The position numbers were made by a program, and so were the translations under genes. The notes beneath the pieces are model-generated. The model did no database searches and was not told the DNA's origin. It worked only from the letters and a program-made list of their open reading frames with translations. Below, piece after piece: positions 36,034 through 45,258 of a stretch of 64,000 nt of DNA (positions are counted from its first letter, which is position 1; each line of letters opens with the position of its first letter). Origin of the DNA: Terriglobia bacterium (GTDB taxonomy: Bacteria > Acidobacteriota > Terriglobia > Terriglobales > Acidobacteriaceae); contig JAIQFP010000017.1 in the NCBI GenBank assembly GCA_020073165.1, positions 1-64,000 of the forward strand, given 5' to 3'.

Positions 36034-38688
36034 TTATTTTTGCGCCTGCTGGTCAGGGGACCAGCCGATTACCATCCTGATTTCAGTCGGGTTCGCTTGC
36101 TCGGATCGAGTCATCACAAATGTCTGACCATCCGGAGTGACATCGTACCCGTCGACTGAACCACCACGGTCGAACTTGCGGTCGAACAACTCAACCGGCT
36201 TGGCCGCACCGAACGTGGGCTGAATCTGCACCGCCGCACTCATCATCTTCGTACCGTTGCGGTAAACAATCTCGCGACCATTTCGCACCCAGCGCGGCTG
36301 CTCGCCCCCGTTGGCGGAGACTTGCCAGCGGCCTCCGGGCCCGGGCACCGGTTCCACGTAGATCTCCGAGCCGCCGGATTCGTTCGAGGCGTAAGCCATC
36401 CAGCGGCCATCGGGTGAGAGCGTGCCTTGCCGCTCCGCCGCCGGAGTTTGCTTGAAAGGGCGCATTTCGTATTGATGCCCCAGGCCAAGGAGCCACAAGT
36501 CCGCGCTGGTCGCGGGGTCATTTACCATGACCGCGGCGTAGCCGCCTGCCACCGACGTAAGGTGGCTGCTGATTGCAGTCTCGCGGACCAACTGCGGCGG
36601 TGAACTGCCATCGGCAGCGACACGATAAATGCCGCGTTTTTGCGTGGCGCCAACAGAATCAAAGAGCAAGTCCTTGCCATCTGGTGTCCAGACCGGAGCA
36701 TTGTTGAGCGCGCCATTGGCGACAATATGCATCACGGCCCCAGGGTCGCGCTCATAAACCGCAAGTTCTTGTGCGTTCATGTGCTGAATCGCAACCGCGA
36801 TCCGCTTTCCGTCTGGTGAAATCGCTGGATCGATGTAGCCGGCTGCCGGGATATCGAGCTTTTGCTCCACTCCACTGCGATTCACCAGGTAAAGATTGCG
36901 CAGAAAGTTGCCGACCTGACCGGGTGCGTACGCCAGTACACCGTTCCCGGATGCGCCCGCTTGCCCGACAAAGTTGTCTTCCATCACTCCCGCTGCCACT
37001 TGGACGGCACTCCCCTGGACCGCGATCTTGTGCGCGTCAAAAGGGATCGCCCATATCGCGCCCGCCCAGTAGTACAGCAGTTGGTCGTCCATAAAGGACG
37101 GGGCCTGCGCGTTGTTGAGCACGGTTCGCACCTCGCCCGAAGACAACTTCACCGCCATGACCCGCCTCGCGGCCCCGTAGTAGTCGGTAAAAATAATCCA
37201 GTCGCCCCCCGCCGCCCACGCTGGCCCTTGCGGGTAGAGAGGTTCCTTGGAGACCATCGGTACCCTCTGCAGAGTGCCACCCGCCGCCGGCACTGTGGCC
37301 AGACCATAACTGGGAACCGCCACCACGATGACGTCCTGCGGCGTCCAAGTCCCTCCGAAGAACGTGGGCAGTTCACAGATGAGCGCCGGGTTGCCCCCGT
37401 CCGACGCAACCTTCTTGAGCTTTCCCTGACTGAAGAAGGCCAGCCAATTACCGTTTGGAGAGAAAAACGGAAATGTTGCCCCTTCCGAGTCCGGTATTTG
37501 CGTGGAATCAAACTGATCGAGGCGCCGGACGTAGAGGTGGGACACGCCGTTCTCCGCCGCCACGTATGCCAAGTGCTTGCCCTCGGGCGAGACCATTAGC
37601 GCTAGCGTGGTATCCACAGCCAAGTCGTGTCCTGGAGGCAGCACGATGCTGAAGCGGGTGGTTCCGACCGTTCCGCCTGCAGGCTGGCTGCCCGTGCCCT
37701 TGAAGAACAATAGCGCGATCACGATTAGGGCGATGGCCGTCAACCCGATGATCAGTCCCTTGCGTTGCCAGGGTCGTGGCTCTGTTCGTGGCAGTGGCAC
37801 CGCCGCACCGCCCGTTTGCAACAAGCAACTCAATTGCAGCTTCACATCCTGTGCGGTTTGAAAACGCTCGTCCGGATCTTTCGCCAGACAGGCGCGAATT
37901 ACGTAATCCAACGAAGAAGACGAAGCCGGCTGAACCGAGATCAACGGAAGCGGTTCCTGGTGAAGAATTGCCGAAGCCACCGAGAGGTGTGACTTTCCGG
38001 AGAATGCACGGGTGCCGGTAGCCATTTCGTATAACACCGCGCCCAAGGCAAATATGTCACTGCGGGCATCCGCTTCCTTGCCTTCAACTTGCTCGGGAGA
38101 CATGTAGTGAATCGTGCCTACAATCGCCCCGACGCTACTGATCGGGGGAGCTGGACTCTGCATCGTGGCGGTCTCCGCTCCGGATGAGGATGGCGCGATT
38201 ACGCCGTTCACGACTGACGGCTTGGCCAACCCAAAATCCATCAGCTTGGCGCCGCTCTTGGTCAGCATGATGTTTGCAGGCTTAAGGTCGCGGTGAACGA
38301 CGCCCAGGCGATGGGCTTTGGCCAGGGCATCGCTGATTTCCACGCCTGTCTTAAGCACCTCATTGAGGGGCATGGGGCCTCTTAACAATCGCTGGGCCAG
38401 AGTTTCTCCTTCCAGCAGCTCCATTACCAGAAACTCAACACCTGCCTGCGAGCCCACGTCATACAAATGGCAGATGTGCGGATGCGTGACCGATGAGAGG
38501 GTCTTGGCCTCACGCTCGAACCGGCTCTTCAGTTCTGAATTAGACGACAGATGGGAAGGCAGTATCTTGATCGCGACGGAGCGCTCCAAGCGAGTGTCGC
38601 GGGCGCGGTAAACCTCACCCATGCCGCCGGCACCGAGAGCTGAGACGATCTGGTAAGGACCGAGCCTGGTCCCCGCGGACAGGTCCAT
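36034..38688 (-). CDS. Ser/Thr protein kinase with PD40/TolB-like propeller
   Basis: An 884-residue kinase of the same architecture and length as the one at 30588. The kinase domain has GAGGMGEVY (about 19-27), K41 (VAIKILP), HRDLKPANIM (132-141) and DFGLAK (151-156), then an activation-segment MSPEQ. A TM helix (GLIIGLTAIALIVIALLFF) lies near residue 320, followed by an exported propeller with SPDGKRI, TPDGKDL and SPDGRWM repeats. A TATAAT on its strand (38700-38705) sits 11 bases before the ATG. Confidence 0.93.
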   Translation of the reverse strand: MDLSAGTRLGPYQIVSALGAGGMGEVYRARDTRLERSVAIKILPSHLSSNSELKSRFEREAKTLSSVTHPHICHLYDVGSQAGVEFLVMELLEGETLAQRLLRGPMPLNEVLKTGVEISDALAKAHRLGVVHRDLKPANIMLTKSGAKLMDFGLAKPSVVNGVIAPSSSGAETATMQSPAPPISSVGAIVGTIHYMSPEQVEGKEADARSDIFALGAVLYEMATGTRAFSGKSHLSVASAILHQEPLPLISVQPASSSSLDYVIRACLAKDPDERFQTAQDVKLQLSCLLQTGGAAVPLPRTEPRPWQRKGLIIGLTAIALIVIALLFFKGTGSQPAGGTVGTTRFSIVLPPGHDLAVDTTLALMVSPEGKHLAYVAAENGVSHLYVRRLDQFDSTQIPDSEGATFPFFSPNGNWLAFFSQGKLKKVASDGGNPALICELPTFFGGTWTPQDVIVVAVPSYGLATVPAAGGTLQRVPMVSKEPLYPQGPAWAAGGDWIIFTDYYGAARRVMAVKLSSGEVRTVLNNAQAPSFMDDQLLYYWAGAIWAIPFDAHKIAVQGSAVQVAAGVMEDNFVGQAGASGNGVLAYAPGQVGNFLRNLYLVNRSGVEQKLDIPAAGYIDPAISPDGKRIAVAIQHMNAQELAVYERDPGAVMHIVANGALNNAPVWTPDGKDLLFDSVGATQKRGIYRVAADGSSPPQLVRETAISSHLTSVAGGYAAVMVNDPATSADLWLLGLGHQYEMRPFKQTPAAERQGTLSPDGRWMAYASNESGGSEIYVEPVPGPGGRWQVSANGGEQPRWVRNGREIVYRNGTKMMSAAVQIQPTFGAAKPVELFDRKFDRGGSVDGYDVTPDGQTFVMTRSEQANPTEIRMVIGWSPDQQAQK

Positions 38689-38888
38689 AACAGGCGCGAA
38701 TTATAACGCAATTGACCATTCTGGACGATTCGGCTTTGCGCATCGAAGTAGCTGTTGAATATGCGATTTCACCACCTAGACTCGTTCGGCCTGTCGCCTC
38801 ATTTGTCCCTTGTCCGCCGGGACGGCGGCGCTGCGGCAGGGCTGACCTTAAGTTCCGCGTGTTAAAATCACCACAGTCGTTTCCAAAG

Positions 38889-40025
38889 ATGCTCCCAGAC
38901 GTACAAAACCTGATGGACTTGCAGCAGGCTGACCGGGAGATCCTGCGCCTGAAAGACGAAATCGCCGCCCTGCCCAAGCGGGTGGCCGCCATCGAAGAGA
39001 AGCTGGCGGAGACCAAGGCCATCCTGGAGAACGCCAAAACCGCTGTCAAAGCCGACGAAGCCGCCCGCCGCAAGTACGAAACCGCCATCACCGACTTGCA
39101 GCAGAAGATCTCCAAGTACCGCGACCAGTCCCTCGACGTCAAGACCAACGAGCAGTACAAGGCGCTGCTGCACGAGATCCAGTTTGCCGAGCAGGAAATC
39201 CGGGGCAACGAGGACAAAATTCTGGAGTTGATGGTCAACGCCGAGACTCGCGAGAAAGCCGTCAAGGCCGCGGAAGCGGAACTAAAAGAAGAGATGGCGG
39301 AGATCGAGAAAGAAAAAGCCGAGGCCCGCGAGCGCACCGCCGAAGACGAAAAGCAACTGGCCGAGTGGAATGCCAAGCGCGACAAGGCGCGAGCTGCGGT
39401 GGATGCCGACCTGCTCCGCCACTACGATCGCGTGTCAAAATTCCGCGGCACGGGGCTAGCCGAAGCACGCGCGCAGAAGTGCATGGGATGCCAGGTGATG
39501 CTGCGGCCACAGACTTACAACGAGATACGCAGCGGGAATATCCTCATGTGCGAGTCCTGCCAGAGGGTGCTGTACTTTGACCCCGCGCACGAGGCGGCGG
39601 CGGAGCCTTCCACCGCGCCCCACCATCGCCGGCGGGCGCGTCCCAAGAGCGATGCGCCTCAAGCATGGTTCTACCGCTCCGAGTACGGCGAGCACGGCGA
39701 GGTCTTCCTTGGATTCGTCAACGACTCGGACACCTCCAGCCGCCGGGTGTATGACTTCAATACCGGGCGCCAGATCGGCGACATCCTGGTTCGCGAGGGG
39801 AAGTACGCTCTCGCCTTTCCCGAAGATCTCACCGATGCCATCCGCCTGAATGGAAGCTGGGAGGCGGACGAAATGGAAGAATGGGGCGCGGAAATGCCGA
39901 CGCCTGCGCTGGATGTGCTCCATGCCGACCTGCAAGCCGCCCGTTCCGATGCCGCTAAAGGTCGCGGCTCTGTCAAGCACGAGTCCGCGGAAACAGTTCC
40001 GTCGGAGCACCCGGCAGCGAGCTAG
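38889..40025 (+). CDS. Coiled-coil protein with C4 zinc ribbon (DUF164-like)
   Basis: A 378-residue protein. Residues 1-180 form a long coiled coil (MDLQQADREILRLKDEIAAL ... EAELKEEMAEIEKEKAEA). A C4 zinc ribbon follows with CMGCQVMLRPQTYNEI and CESCQRVLYF, as in the zf-RING_7/DUF164 family. The last 150 residues hold an acidobacterial extension (WFYRSEYGEHGEVFLGFVN). Some relatives are linked to flagella or to nucleic-acid processing; function here is not known. The start at 38889 matches the conserved N-terminus. Confidence 0.82.
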   Translation: MLPDVQNLMDLQQADREILRLKDEIAALPKRVAAIEEKLAETKAILENAKTAVKADEAARRKYETAITDLQQKISKYRDQSLDVKTNEQYKALLHEIQFAEQEIRGNEDKILELMVNAETREKAVKAAEAELKEEMAEIEKEKAEARERTAEDEKQLAEWNAKRDKARAAVDADLLRHYDRVSKFRGTGLAEARAQKCMGCQVMLRPQTYNEIRSGNILMCESCQRVLYFDPAHEAAAEPSTAPHHRRRARPKSDAPQAWFYRSEYGEHGEVFLGFVNDSDTSSRRVYDFNTGRQIGDILVREGKYALAFPEDLTDAIRLNGSWEADEMEEWGAEMPTPALDVLHADLQAARSDAAKGRGSVKHESAETVPSEHPAAS

Positions 40026-40079
40026 CGCTCCAGTTCCAGTCATTCATCGCTACCCTTCTCGCGGGTTTAAGATTCCCTC

Positions 40080-41276
40080 ATGCCTAAGCGATCCATCGTC
40101 TCTGTAGCCGGACTGCCCATCGTGAAAGTCTCTCGCCGGGGGGCAAGCCGTCTGCAAGACGGACATGTGTGGGTTTACCGGTCGGACATTTCGGTGGACG
40201 CAGTTCCTCCGGGCGCGCTGGTGAGCGTGGCCGACGAACGGGGGAAAGTTCTGGGTACGGCGCTCTACAGCAGCTCCTCGCAAATCGCCATTCGCATGAT
40301 CTCGCGCGACGCCGTGAGCGACCTGGGCAGCCTGCTGCGGGAGCGCATCCAGGCGGCGATTGCCTACCGCGAGCGGGTGGTGCGGGACACAGACGCTTAT
40401 CGCGTGGTGTTCAGCGAGGCCGACCTTCTCCCCGGGCTGATTGTGGATCGCTACAACGACCTGCTTTCCCTGCAGGTGCTCACCCAGGCGATGGACGCCG
40501 AGCCGGTGCGGCAGACCGTCGTCTCCGAGCTGGACCAGCGGCTGCAGCCTGCGGCCATCGCTGAGCGTGTCGATCCTCGCGTGCGAGAGCTGGAGCAGCT
40601 TCCGCCGCGTTCTTCGGGGCTGATTCACGGCGAGAAGAGCAGCACGGTTTTTTCCATGAACGGTGTCCGGTTCCACTATGACGCGCTCCAGGGTCAGAAA
40701 ACTGGGGCGTTCCTCGATCAGCGCGAGAACTATGCCGCGGCGGCGCAATACGCTCGAGGTGAAGCCTTGGATGTCTTCTGCTACCAGGGCGGCTTCGCGC
40801 TGCACCTGGCGCCGCATTGCTCGACCGTGACCGGAGTGGACAGCTCGCGTCCGGCACTCGAAATGGCGGAGCAGAATGCGGCGCTGAACGGACAGGAGAT
40901 CGAGTGGATCGAGGGCAACGCCTTTGACCTGCTCAAGGACTACGCTGGCGCGGGGCGGCAGTACGACACCGTGATCCTGGATCCTCCGGCGTTCGCCAAG
41001 AGCAAGCGCACCCTGGAGACGGCATTGCGCGGCTACAAAGAGCTGAACCTGCGGGCGCTGAAGATGCTGCGACCGGGGGGAATCCTGGTGAGCTGCTCGT
41101 GCTCCTATCACGTGAGCTTGGCGGACTTTGTCGCCGTGCTCGCCAGCGCGGCCAGCGACGCGCACAAGACGATGCGGGTGGTGGAGGTCCGAGGTCAGGC
41201 GAAAGACCACCCGGTCATGTTGAATGTGCCGGAAACCGGCTACCTGAAAGCTGTCGTGGTCAACGCAAGTAACTGA
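40080..41276 (+). CDS. RlmI-like SAM-dependent rRNA methyltransferase with PUA domain
   Basis: A 398-residue enzyme. An N-terminal PUA domain (about residues 10-90, GASRLQDGHVWVYRSDI) precedes a Rossmann methyltransferase with ALDVFCYQGGFALHLA (motif I), TGVDSSRPALEMAEQNAALN, and the catalytic-loop DTVILDPPAFAKSKR. A cysteine-containing SCSCSYHVS segment is also typical. RlmI methylates C1962 of 23S rRNA; related RlmKL-like proteins are possible. TAAGAT at 40068-40073 lies six bases before the ATG, suggesting a leaderless mRNA. Confidence 0.88.
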   Translation: MPKRSIVSVAGLPIVKVSRRGASRLQDGHVWVYRSDISVDAVPPGALVSVADERGKVLGTALYSSSSQIAIRMISRDAVSDLGSLLRERIQAAIAYRERVVRDTDAYRVVFSEADLLPGLIVDRYNDLLSLQVLTQAMDAEPVRQTVVSELDQRLQPAAIAERVDPRVRELEQLPPRSSGLIHGEKSSTVFSMNGVRFHYDALQGQKTGAFLDQRENYAAAAQYARGEALDVFCYQGGFALHLAPHCSTVTGVDSSRPALEMAEQNAALNGQEIEWIEGNAFDLLKDYAGAGRQYDTVILDPPAFAKSKRTLETALRGYKELNLRALKMLRPGGILVSCSCSYHVSLADFVAVLASAASDAHKTMRVVEVRGQAKDHPVMLNVPETGYLKAVVVNASN

Positions 41277-41285
41277 AAAAGCATA

Positions 41286-41325
41286 GCATATATGCATTGA
41301 CAATAATGCACTCAAGTTTTATGCT
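41286..41325 (+). promoter_or_regulatory. Strong promoter with overlapping palindromes before hsp20
   Basis: TTGACA (41297-41302), 17 bases, TATGCT (41320-41325): an almost ideal sigma-70 promoter. The palindrome TGCATT-GACAAT-AATGCA (41293-41310) covers the -35, and GCATATATGC (41286-41295) abuts it. These look like repressor sites. A HAIR or CIRCE element is not present, although ACTCAAG at 41310-41316 resembles one HAIR half. Confidence 0.7.
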
Positions 41326-41400
41326 TCTAATACGCTAATTAGATCATCTGAGCAAGCGAAGGAAGCCATCTACCCAGATCTCAGAGGAGGAAGTAAAGTT

Positions 41401-41892
41401 ATGACAGTTTTGACCCGTTGGGAGCCTTTCCGTGAGTTCACCACCCTGCAGGACCGCATGAACCGGTTGCTCCGGGACACGTTCGTACCTGAGGGCCGGG
41501 AGGAATCGTTAACCACCACCGGCTTTGCCCCGCTCGTGGATGTCTACGAGGACGAGCACAATATCACGCTGAAGATTGAAGTCCCGGGCATCGACGAGAA
41601 GGACATTGATGTCCGCATCGAGGACAACACTCTGACCGTGCATGGCGAGCGCAAGTTCGAGAAGGAAGAGAAAGAGGAGAACTACCGCCGCATCGAGCGG
41701 CAGTACGGGAGCTTCACTCGCACCTTCACTCTGCCCACCACGGTGGACGCGGACAAGGTGTCGGCTCACTACGACAAGGGCGTGCTGAAGATCGCCCTGG
41801 CCAAGAAAGCCGAAGCTAAGCCCAAGCAGATCAAGGTCCATGTAGGCGGTGAGAAGACCCTGGAAGGCAAGGGCCCGAGCAAAGCGGCGTAA
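41401..41892 (+). CDS. Small heat shock protein, Hsp20/IbpA family
   Basis: A 163-residue alpha-crystallin-type chaperone that holds unfolding proteins. The N-terminal arm (WEPFREFTTLQDRMNRLLRD) leads into the crystallin domain (about residues 40-135) with the IEVPGIDEKDIDVRIEDNTL and ADKVSAHYDKGVLKIALAKK segments; the family motif is GVLxI. The C-terminal tail is Lys-rich with PKQIKVH. AGAGGAGG lies 9 bases before the ATG. clpB follows 200 bp downstream, fitting a joint heat-stress role. Confidence 0.93.
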   Translation: MTVLTRWEPFREFTTLQDRMNRLLRDTFVPEGREESLTTTGFAPLVDVYEDEHNITLKIEVPGIDEKDIDVRIEDNTLTVHGERKFEKEEKEENYRRIERQYGSFTRTFTLPTTVDADKVSAHYDKGVLKIALAKKAEAKPKQIKVHVGGEKTLEGKGPSKAA

Positions 41893-41910
41893 GCCAGCAT
41901 GACGACGTAG

Positions 41911-41950
41911 GGGCGGACGCCCTCGTCCGCCCAGCCGAGCAAAGCTCGGC
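41911..41950. terminator. Two tandem hairpins after hsp20
   Basis: GGGCGGACG-CCCT-CGTCCGCCC (9-bp perfect stem, 41911-41932) followed by GCCGAGC-AAA-GCTCGGC (41934-41950). There is no U-tract, so these may be dispersed palindromes used as terminator or mRNA stabiliser. Confidence 0.5.
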
Positions 41951-41992
41951 AGTTGTAGACTCAGCGGGAGGCGGCAGAGTTGACCGCCTCCC

Positions 41993-42072
41993 GTTAATTT
42001 TGTAATCGGCTAATTTGAAAGCCCCAGCAGGCGGGGCTTGCAATTACCAAATTACCCGATTACACAATTACC
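41993..42072. repeat. Octad inverted array pair upstream of clpB (site 8)
   Basis: Left units GTTAATTT, TGTAATCG, GCTAATTT (41993-42016); a hairpin AAGCCCC-N7-GGGGCTT (42019-42039); right units CAATTACC, AAATTACC, CGATTACA, CAATTACC (42041-42072). The right array is the complement of the left pattern. The unit is 8, not 7, bases. The element ends just before the clpB Shine-Dalgarno TGGAG. Confidence 0.8.
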
Positions 42073-42085
42073 AAATGGAGTTTCT

Positions 42086-44725
42086 ATGCCCATTCGTTGG
42101 GACAAATTTACGGTGAAGTCGCAGGAGGCGGTGCAGCGGGCGAACGAGCTCGCGTCGGAGCACGGCAATCCTGAGCTGCTGCCGGTGCACCTGCTGGCGG
42201 CGCTGGTGGAGGACAAGGAAGGCATTGTGCCGCCAGTGCTGGAGAAGATCGGCATTGGAGCGCAGGCGATCCTGCACGAGACCTATCGCGAGATCGAGAA
42301 GCTACCGAAAGTGTCAGGCGGCGCAGCACAAGCCACTCTTTCCGCCGCCGTGAACCAGCTTCTGGAGCGCGCTTTCAAGGAAGCCGACAATTTCAAGGAC
42401 GAATATATTTCCACCGAGCACCTGCTGCTCGCTATTACTCAACTGAAGAACGACGCACAGCAGATCCTCGCCCGCCAAGGCGCAACCTACGACGCTATCC
42501 TGAAGGCGTTGACTTCCGTCCGCGGTTCACAGCGCATTACCGACCAGAATCCTGAGGCCAAGTACCAGGCGCTGGAGCGCTATGCCCGTGATCTGACCGA
42601 GCAGGCGCGGCGGGGCAAGCTCGATCCGGTGATCGGGCGCGACGAAGAAATTCGGCGGGTGGTGCAGGTGCTGTCGCGGCGCACCAAGAACAATCCGGTG
42701 CTGATCGGAGAGCCCGGCGTGGGCAAGACTGCGATTGTGGAAGGCCTGGCGCAGCGTATTGTTTCCGGCGACGTGCCCGAGGCGTTGAAGAACAAGCGGG
42801 TGGTCGCGCTCGACCTGGGTGCGATGCTGGCCGGAGCCAAGTATCGTGGCGAGTTCGAAGATCGTTTGAAGGCAGTTCTGAAGGAAATCGAGGACTCCCA
42901 GGGACAGATCGTCCTGTTCATTGACGAGTTGCACACGCTGGTTGGGGCGGGTGCGGCCGAGGGAGCGATTGATGCTTCCAACATGTTGAAGCCGGCCCTG
43001 GCCCGCGGGGAACTGCGCGCGATTGGCGCGACCACGCTCAACGAATACCGCAAGTACATCGAGAAGGATGCCGCGCTGGAGCGGCGCTTTCAGATCGTCT
43101 TCGTGGGTGAGCCCAACGTCGAGGACACCATCGCGATTCTCCGTGGCTTGAAAGAGAAATACGAGGTGCACCACGGGGTGCGCATCAAGGATTCAGCGAT
43201 TGTGGCGGCGGCAACGCTGTCGCACCGCTATATCTCTGACCGCTTTCTGCCGGACAAGGCGATTGACCTGATTGACGAGGCGGCAGCTTCGTTGCGCATC
43301 CAGATTGATTCTCTGCCGACCGATATTGACCAACTCGAACGCCGGGCCACACAGCTCGAGATCGAAAAGCAGGCTTTGAAGAAGGAAGACGACCCCAACT
43401 CGAAGGAACGCTTGCGCGCCATTGACAAGGAGTTGGCCGAGGTCCGCGAAAAGTCAAACGCACTGAAAGCCAATTGGAAGCGGGAAAAGGAACTGATTGC
43501 CCGCTCGCGGGCCCTCAAAGAAAAGATCGAGCAGTTGAAGATCGAAGAGCAGGCCGAGGAGCGCAAGGGAAACCTGCAGCGCGTCGCGGAGATTCGCTAC
43601 GGGCTGTTGCGGCAGGCAGAAGAGGAACTGAACAAGCTCACGACCCAGATGGATGGCAAGGGCCAGGCACGCATGCTGAAGGAGGAAGTGGACGAAGAGG
43701 ACATAGCCCGCATCGTCTCCAAGTGGACCGGCATTCCGGTGTCGAAGATGCTGGAGGGCGAGGTCAAGAAGCTGATCAACATGGAAGACCGGCTGCGGCT
43801 GCGCGTGGTGGGGCAGGATGCGGCGCTGGAGCGGGTGGCGAACGCCATCCGCCGTTCGCGCGCGGGCTTGAGCGATCCCAAGCGTCCTATCGGATCGTTC
43901 ATCTTTCTGGGGCCGACGGGCGTGGGCAAGACCGAACTGGCGCGGGCGCTGGCGGAGTTTCTGTTCGACGATGAGCACTCCATGGTGCGCATCGACATGT
44001 CGGAGTACATGGAAAAGCACGCCGTGTCGCGGATGATCGGCGCGCCCCCGGGATATGTGGGTTACGAAGAGGGCGGGCAGCTCACCGAGCAGGTGCGGCG
44101 GAGGCCGTATGCAGTGGTGCTGTTCGATGAGATCGAGAAGGCGCATCCGGATGTGTTCAACATCCTGCTGCAGATCATGGACGACGGGCGCCTAACCGAC
44201 GGCAAAGGCCGCAAGGTGGACTTCCGCAATACGGTCATCATCATGACCTCGAACATCGGGTCAGCGTACCTGCAAGCCGAGAACATGCGGACTGCGGACG
44301 AGTTCGAGCAGGCCAGCAAGCAGGTGATGAACGCCCTGCACGGGCACTTCAAGCCGGAGTTTCTGAACCGGGTGGACGACATCATTGTGTTCAGCCCGCT
44401 GGGCAAGGAACAACTGGTGAAAATCATCGAGCTACGGCTGGAAGATGTGCGGCGGTTGCTGGCAGATCGCAAGATCTCGCTCGAGCTGACGGATGCAGCC
44501 AAAGACCTGCTGTTCACCGAGGGCTTCGACCCGAACTTCGGGGCGCGTCCGCTGAAGCGGGCGATCCAGAAGCTGGTGCAGGATCCGCTGGCGCTGAAGA
44601 TCCTCGATGGCGAGGTGCTGCACGGCGATCACGTGGTGGTGGACGCCGACAAGAAAGCCGGGAAGATGAGGTTTGCAGTCAGCGAGAGGGTAGGCGAGAA
44701 GAAACCGGCCAAGACTCGCCAGTAA
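42086..44725 (+). CDS. clpB: Protein disaggregase ClpB
   Basis: An 879-residue Hsp100 that pulls proteins out of aggregates with DnaK. It has the N-domain double repeat ([31 protein letters not shown]), NBD1 with Walker A GEPGVGKT, the long coiled-coil middle domain (about residues 400-530, rich in K/E) and NBD2 with GPTGVGKT and the [11 protein letters not shown] sensor region. The start MPIRWDKFT follows TGGAG; the frame upstream is open only because of the octad repeat and would encode [11 protein letters not shown]. Confidence 0.96.
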   Translation: MPIRWDKFTVKSQEAVQRANELASEHGNPELLPVHLLAALVEDKEGIVPPVLEKIGIGAQAILHETYREIEKLPKVSGGAAQATLSAAVNQLLERAFKEADNFKDEYISTEHLLLAITQLKNDAQQILARQGATYDAILKALTSVRGSQRITDQNPEAKYQALERYARDLTEQARRGKLDPVIGRDEEIRRVVQVLSRRTKNNPVLIGEPGVGKTAIVEGLAQRIVSGDVPEALKNKRVVALDLGAMLAGAKYRGEFEDRLKAVLKEIEDSQGQIVLFIDELHTLVGAGAAEGAIDASNMLKPALARGELRAIGATTLNEYRKYIEKDAALERRFQIVFVGEPNVEDTIAILRGLKEKYEVHHGVRIKDSAIVAAATLSHRYISDRFLPDKAIDLIDEAAASLRIQIDSLPTDIDQLERRATQLEIEKQALKKEDDPNSKERLRAIDKELAEVREKSNALKANWKREKELIARSRALKEKIEQLKIEEQAEERKGNLQRVAEIRYGLLRQAEEELNKLTTQMDGKGQARMLKEEVDEEDIARIVSKWTGIPVSKMLEGEVKKLINMEDRLRLRVVGQDAALERVANAIRRSRAGLSDPKRPIGSFIFLGPTGVGKTELARALAEFLFDDEHSMVRIDMSEYMEKHAVSRMIGAPPGYVGYEEGGQLTEQVRRRPYAVVLFDEIEKAHPDVFNILLQIMDDGRLTDGKGRKVDFRNTVIIMTSNIGSAYLQAENMRTADEFEQASKQVMNALHGHFKPEFLNRVDDIIVFSPLGKEQLVKIIELRLEDVRRLLADRKISLELTDAAKDLLFTEGFDPNFGARPLKRAIQKLVQDPLALKILDGEVLHGDHVVVDADKKAGKMRFAVSERVGEKKPAKTRQ

Positions 44726-44731
44726 ACGGGC

Positions 44732-44756
44732 AGGGACAGCCGAGGCGGCTGTCCCT
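44732..44756. terminator. Bidirectional hairpin between clpB and the DUF-like membrane gene
   Basis: AGGGACAGCCG-AGG-CGGCTGTCCCT forms an 11-bp perfect stem at 44732-44756 between convergent genes. It overlaps the stop of the minus-strand gene by two bases. A U-tract is poor on the plus side (ACGTGATTTT). Confidence 0.6.
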
Positions 44757-45183
44757 ACGTGATTTTGGGTGGCTTCCGGAACTGTTCCGCCACCGGCTCC
44801 TGGTAGAGATAGAACACGATCATCACCCGCAGGACTACCCCCACCGCCCCCCAAGCCAGCCTGCCCATCTGAAAACCAACTACGCTGCTGGACACGCCGG
44901 GGACCAGCAGGACGACCCCTAGCATGGCAACGATGATGGCGATCCAGCGCGCCCAGTTGTTCAGCCGCAACAGGCCTAGACCAACGGCCGCTCCGACCGC
45001 ACCCACAAGCAGGAACATGTAGGGGCCGGCGACTTCCAGGCCTCCGAGCAGAAAGCTTGCACTAGTAAGCGACATGGTGTCGGGCCGGAGCAGCAAGAGG
45101 GTCCCCGTGACAAGAAGATAGGTAGCCGCGAGGAGGAAAGTGGCGGCGATGAGGTTGACGCCGTTAGGTCGCGGAATCGTCAG
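44755..45183 (-). CDS. Small acidobacterial membrane protein with a likely CTG start
   Basis: A 142-residue membrane protein if read from the CTG at 45181-45183, giving the N-terminus (M)TIPRPNGVNLIAATFLLAA, which I recognise as the usual start of this small acidobacterial family. An AGAGG lies six bases before the CTG. The best standard start, TTG at 45096, would cut away the first membrane helix. About four hydrophobic segments (for example YMFLLVGAVGAAVGLGLL and WIAIIVAMLGVVLLVPGVSS) follow. Function unknown. Alternative: start codon mutated and gene decaying. Confidence 0.65.
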   Translation of the reverse strand: MTIPRPNGVNLIAATFLLAATYLLVTGTLLLLRPDTMSLTSASFLLGGLEVAGPYMFLLVGAVGAAVGLGLLRLNNWARWIAIIVAMLGVVLLVPGVSSSVVGFQMGRLAWGAVGVVLRVMIVFYLYQEPVAEQFRKPPKIT

Positions 45184-45216
45184 AACGCGCCTCTAACATC
45201 CTGGTTGTGCGCGCCG

Positions 45217-45252
45217 GGTCCTTCGGCGGCTGGGGGCCGCCTCAGGATGACG
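45217..45252. repeat. CATCC-ended repeat, right half only (copy 3)
   Basis: The sequence GGTCCTTCGGCGG ... CCTCAGGATGACG (45217-45252) corresponds to the right part of the element at 23371-23495. No left end is seen near it. Confidence 0.6.
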
Positions 45253-45258
45253 CCAGCC

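Noticed and set aside
40050-41315. 421-codon open frame antisense to the RlmI-like gene
   Set aside because: The plus frame holds all methyltransferase motifs; the antisense frame has none.
42038-42085. N-terminal extension of ClpB ([11 protein letters not shown])
   Set aside because: It is translation of the octad repeat; the conserved start and ribosome site are at 42086.
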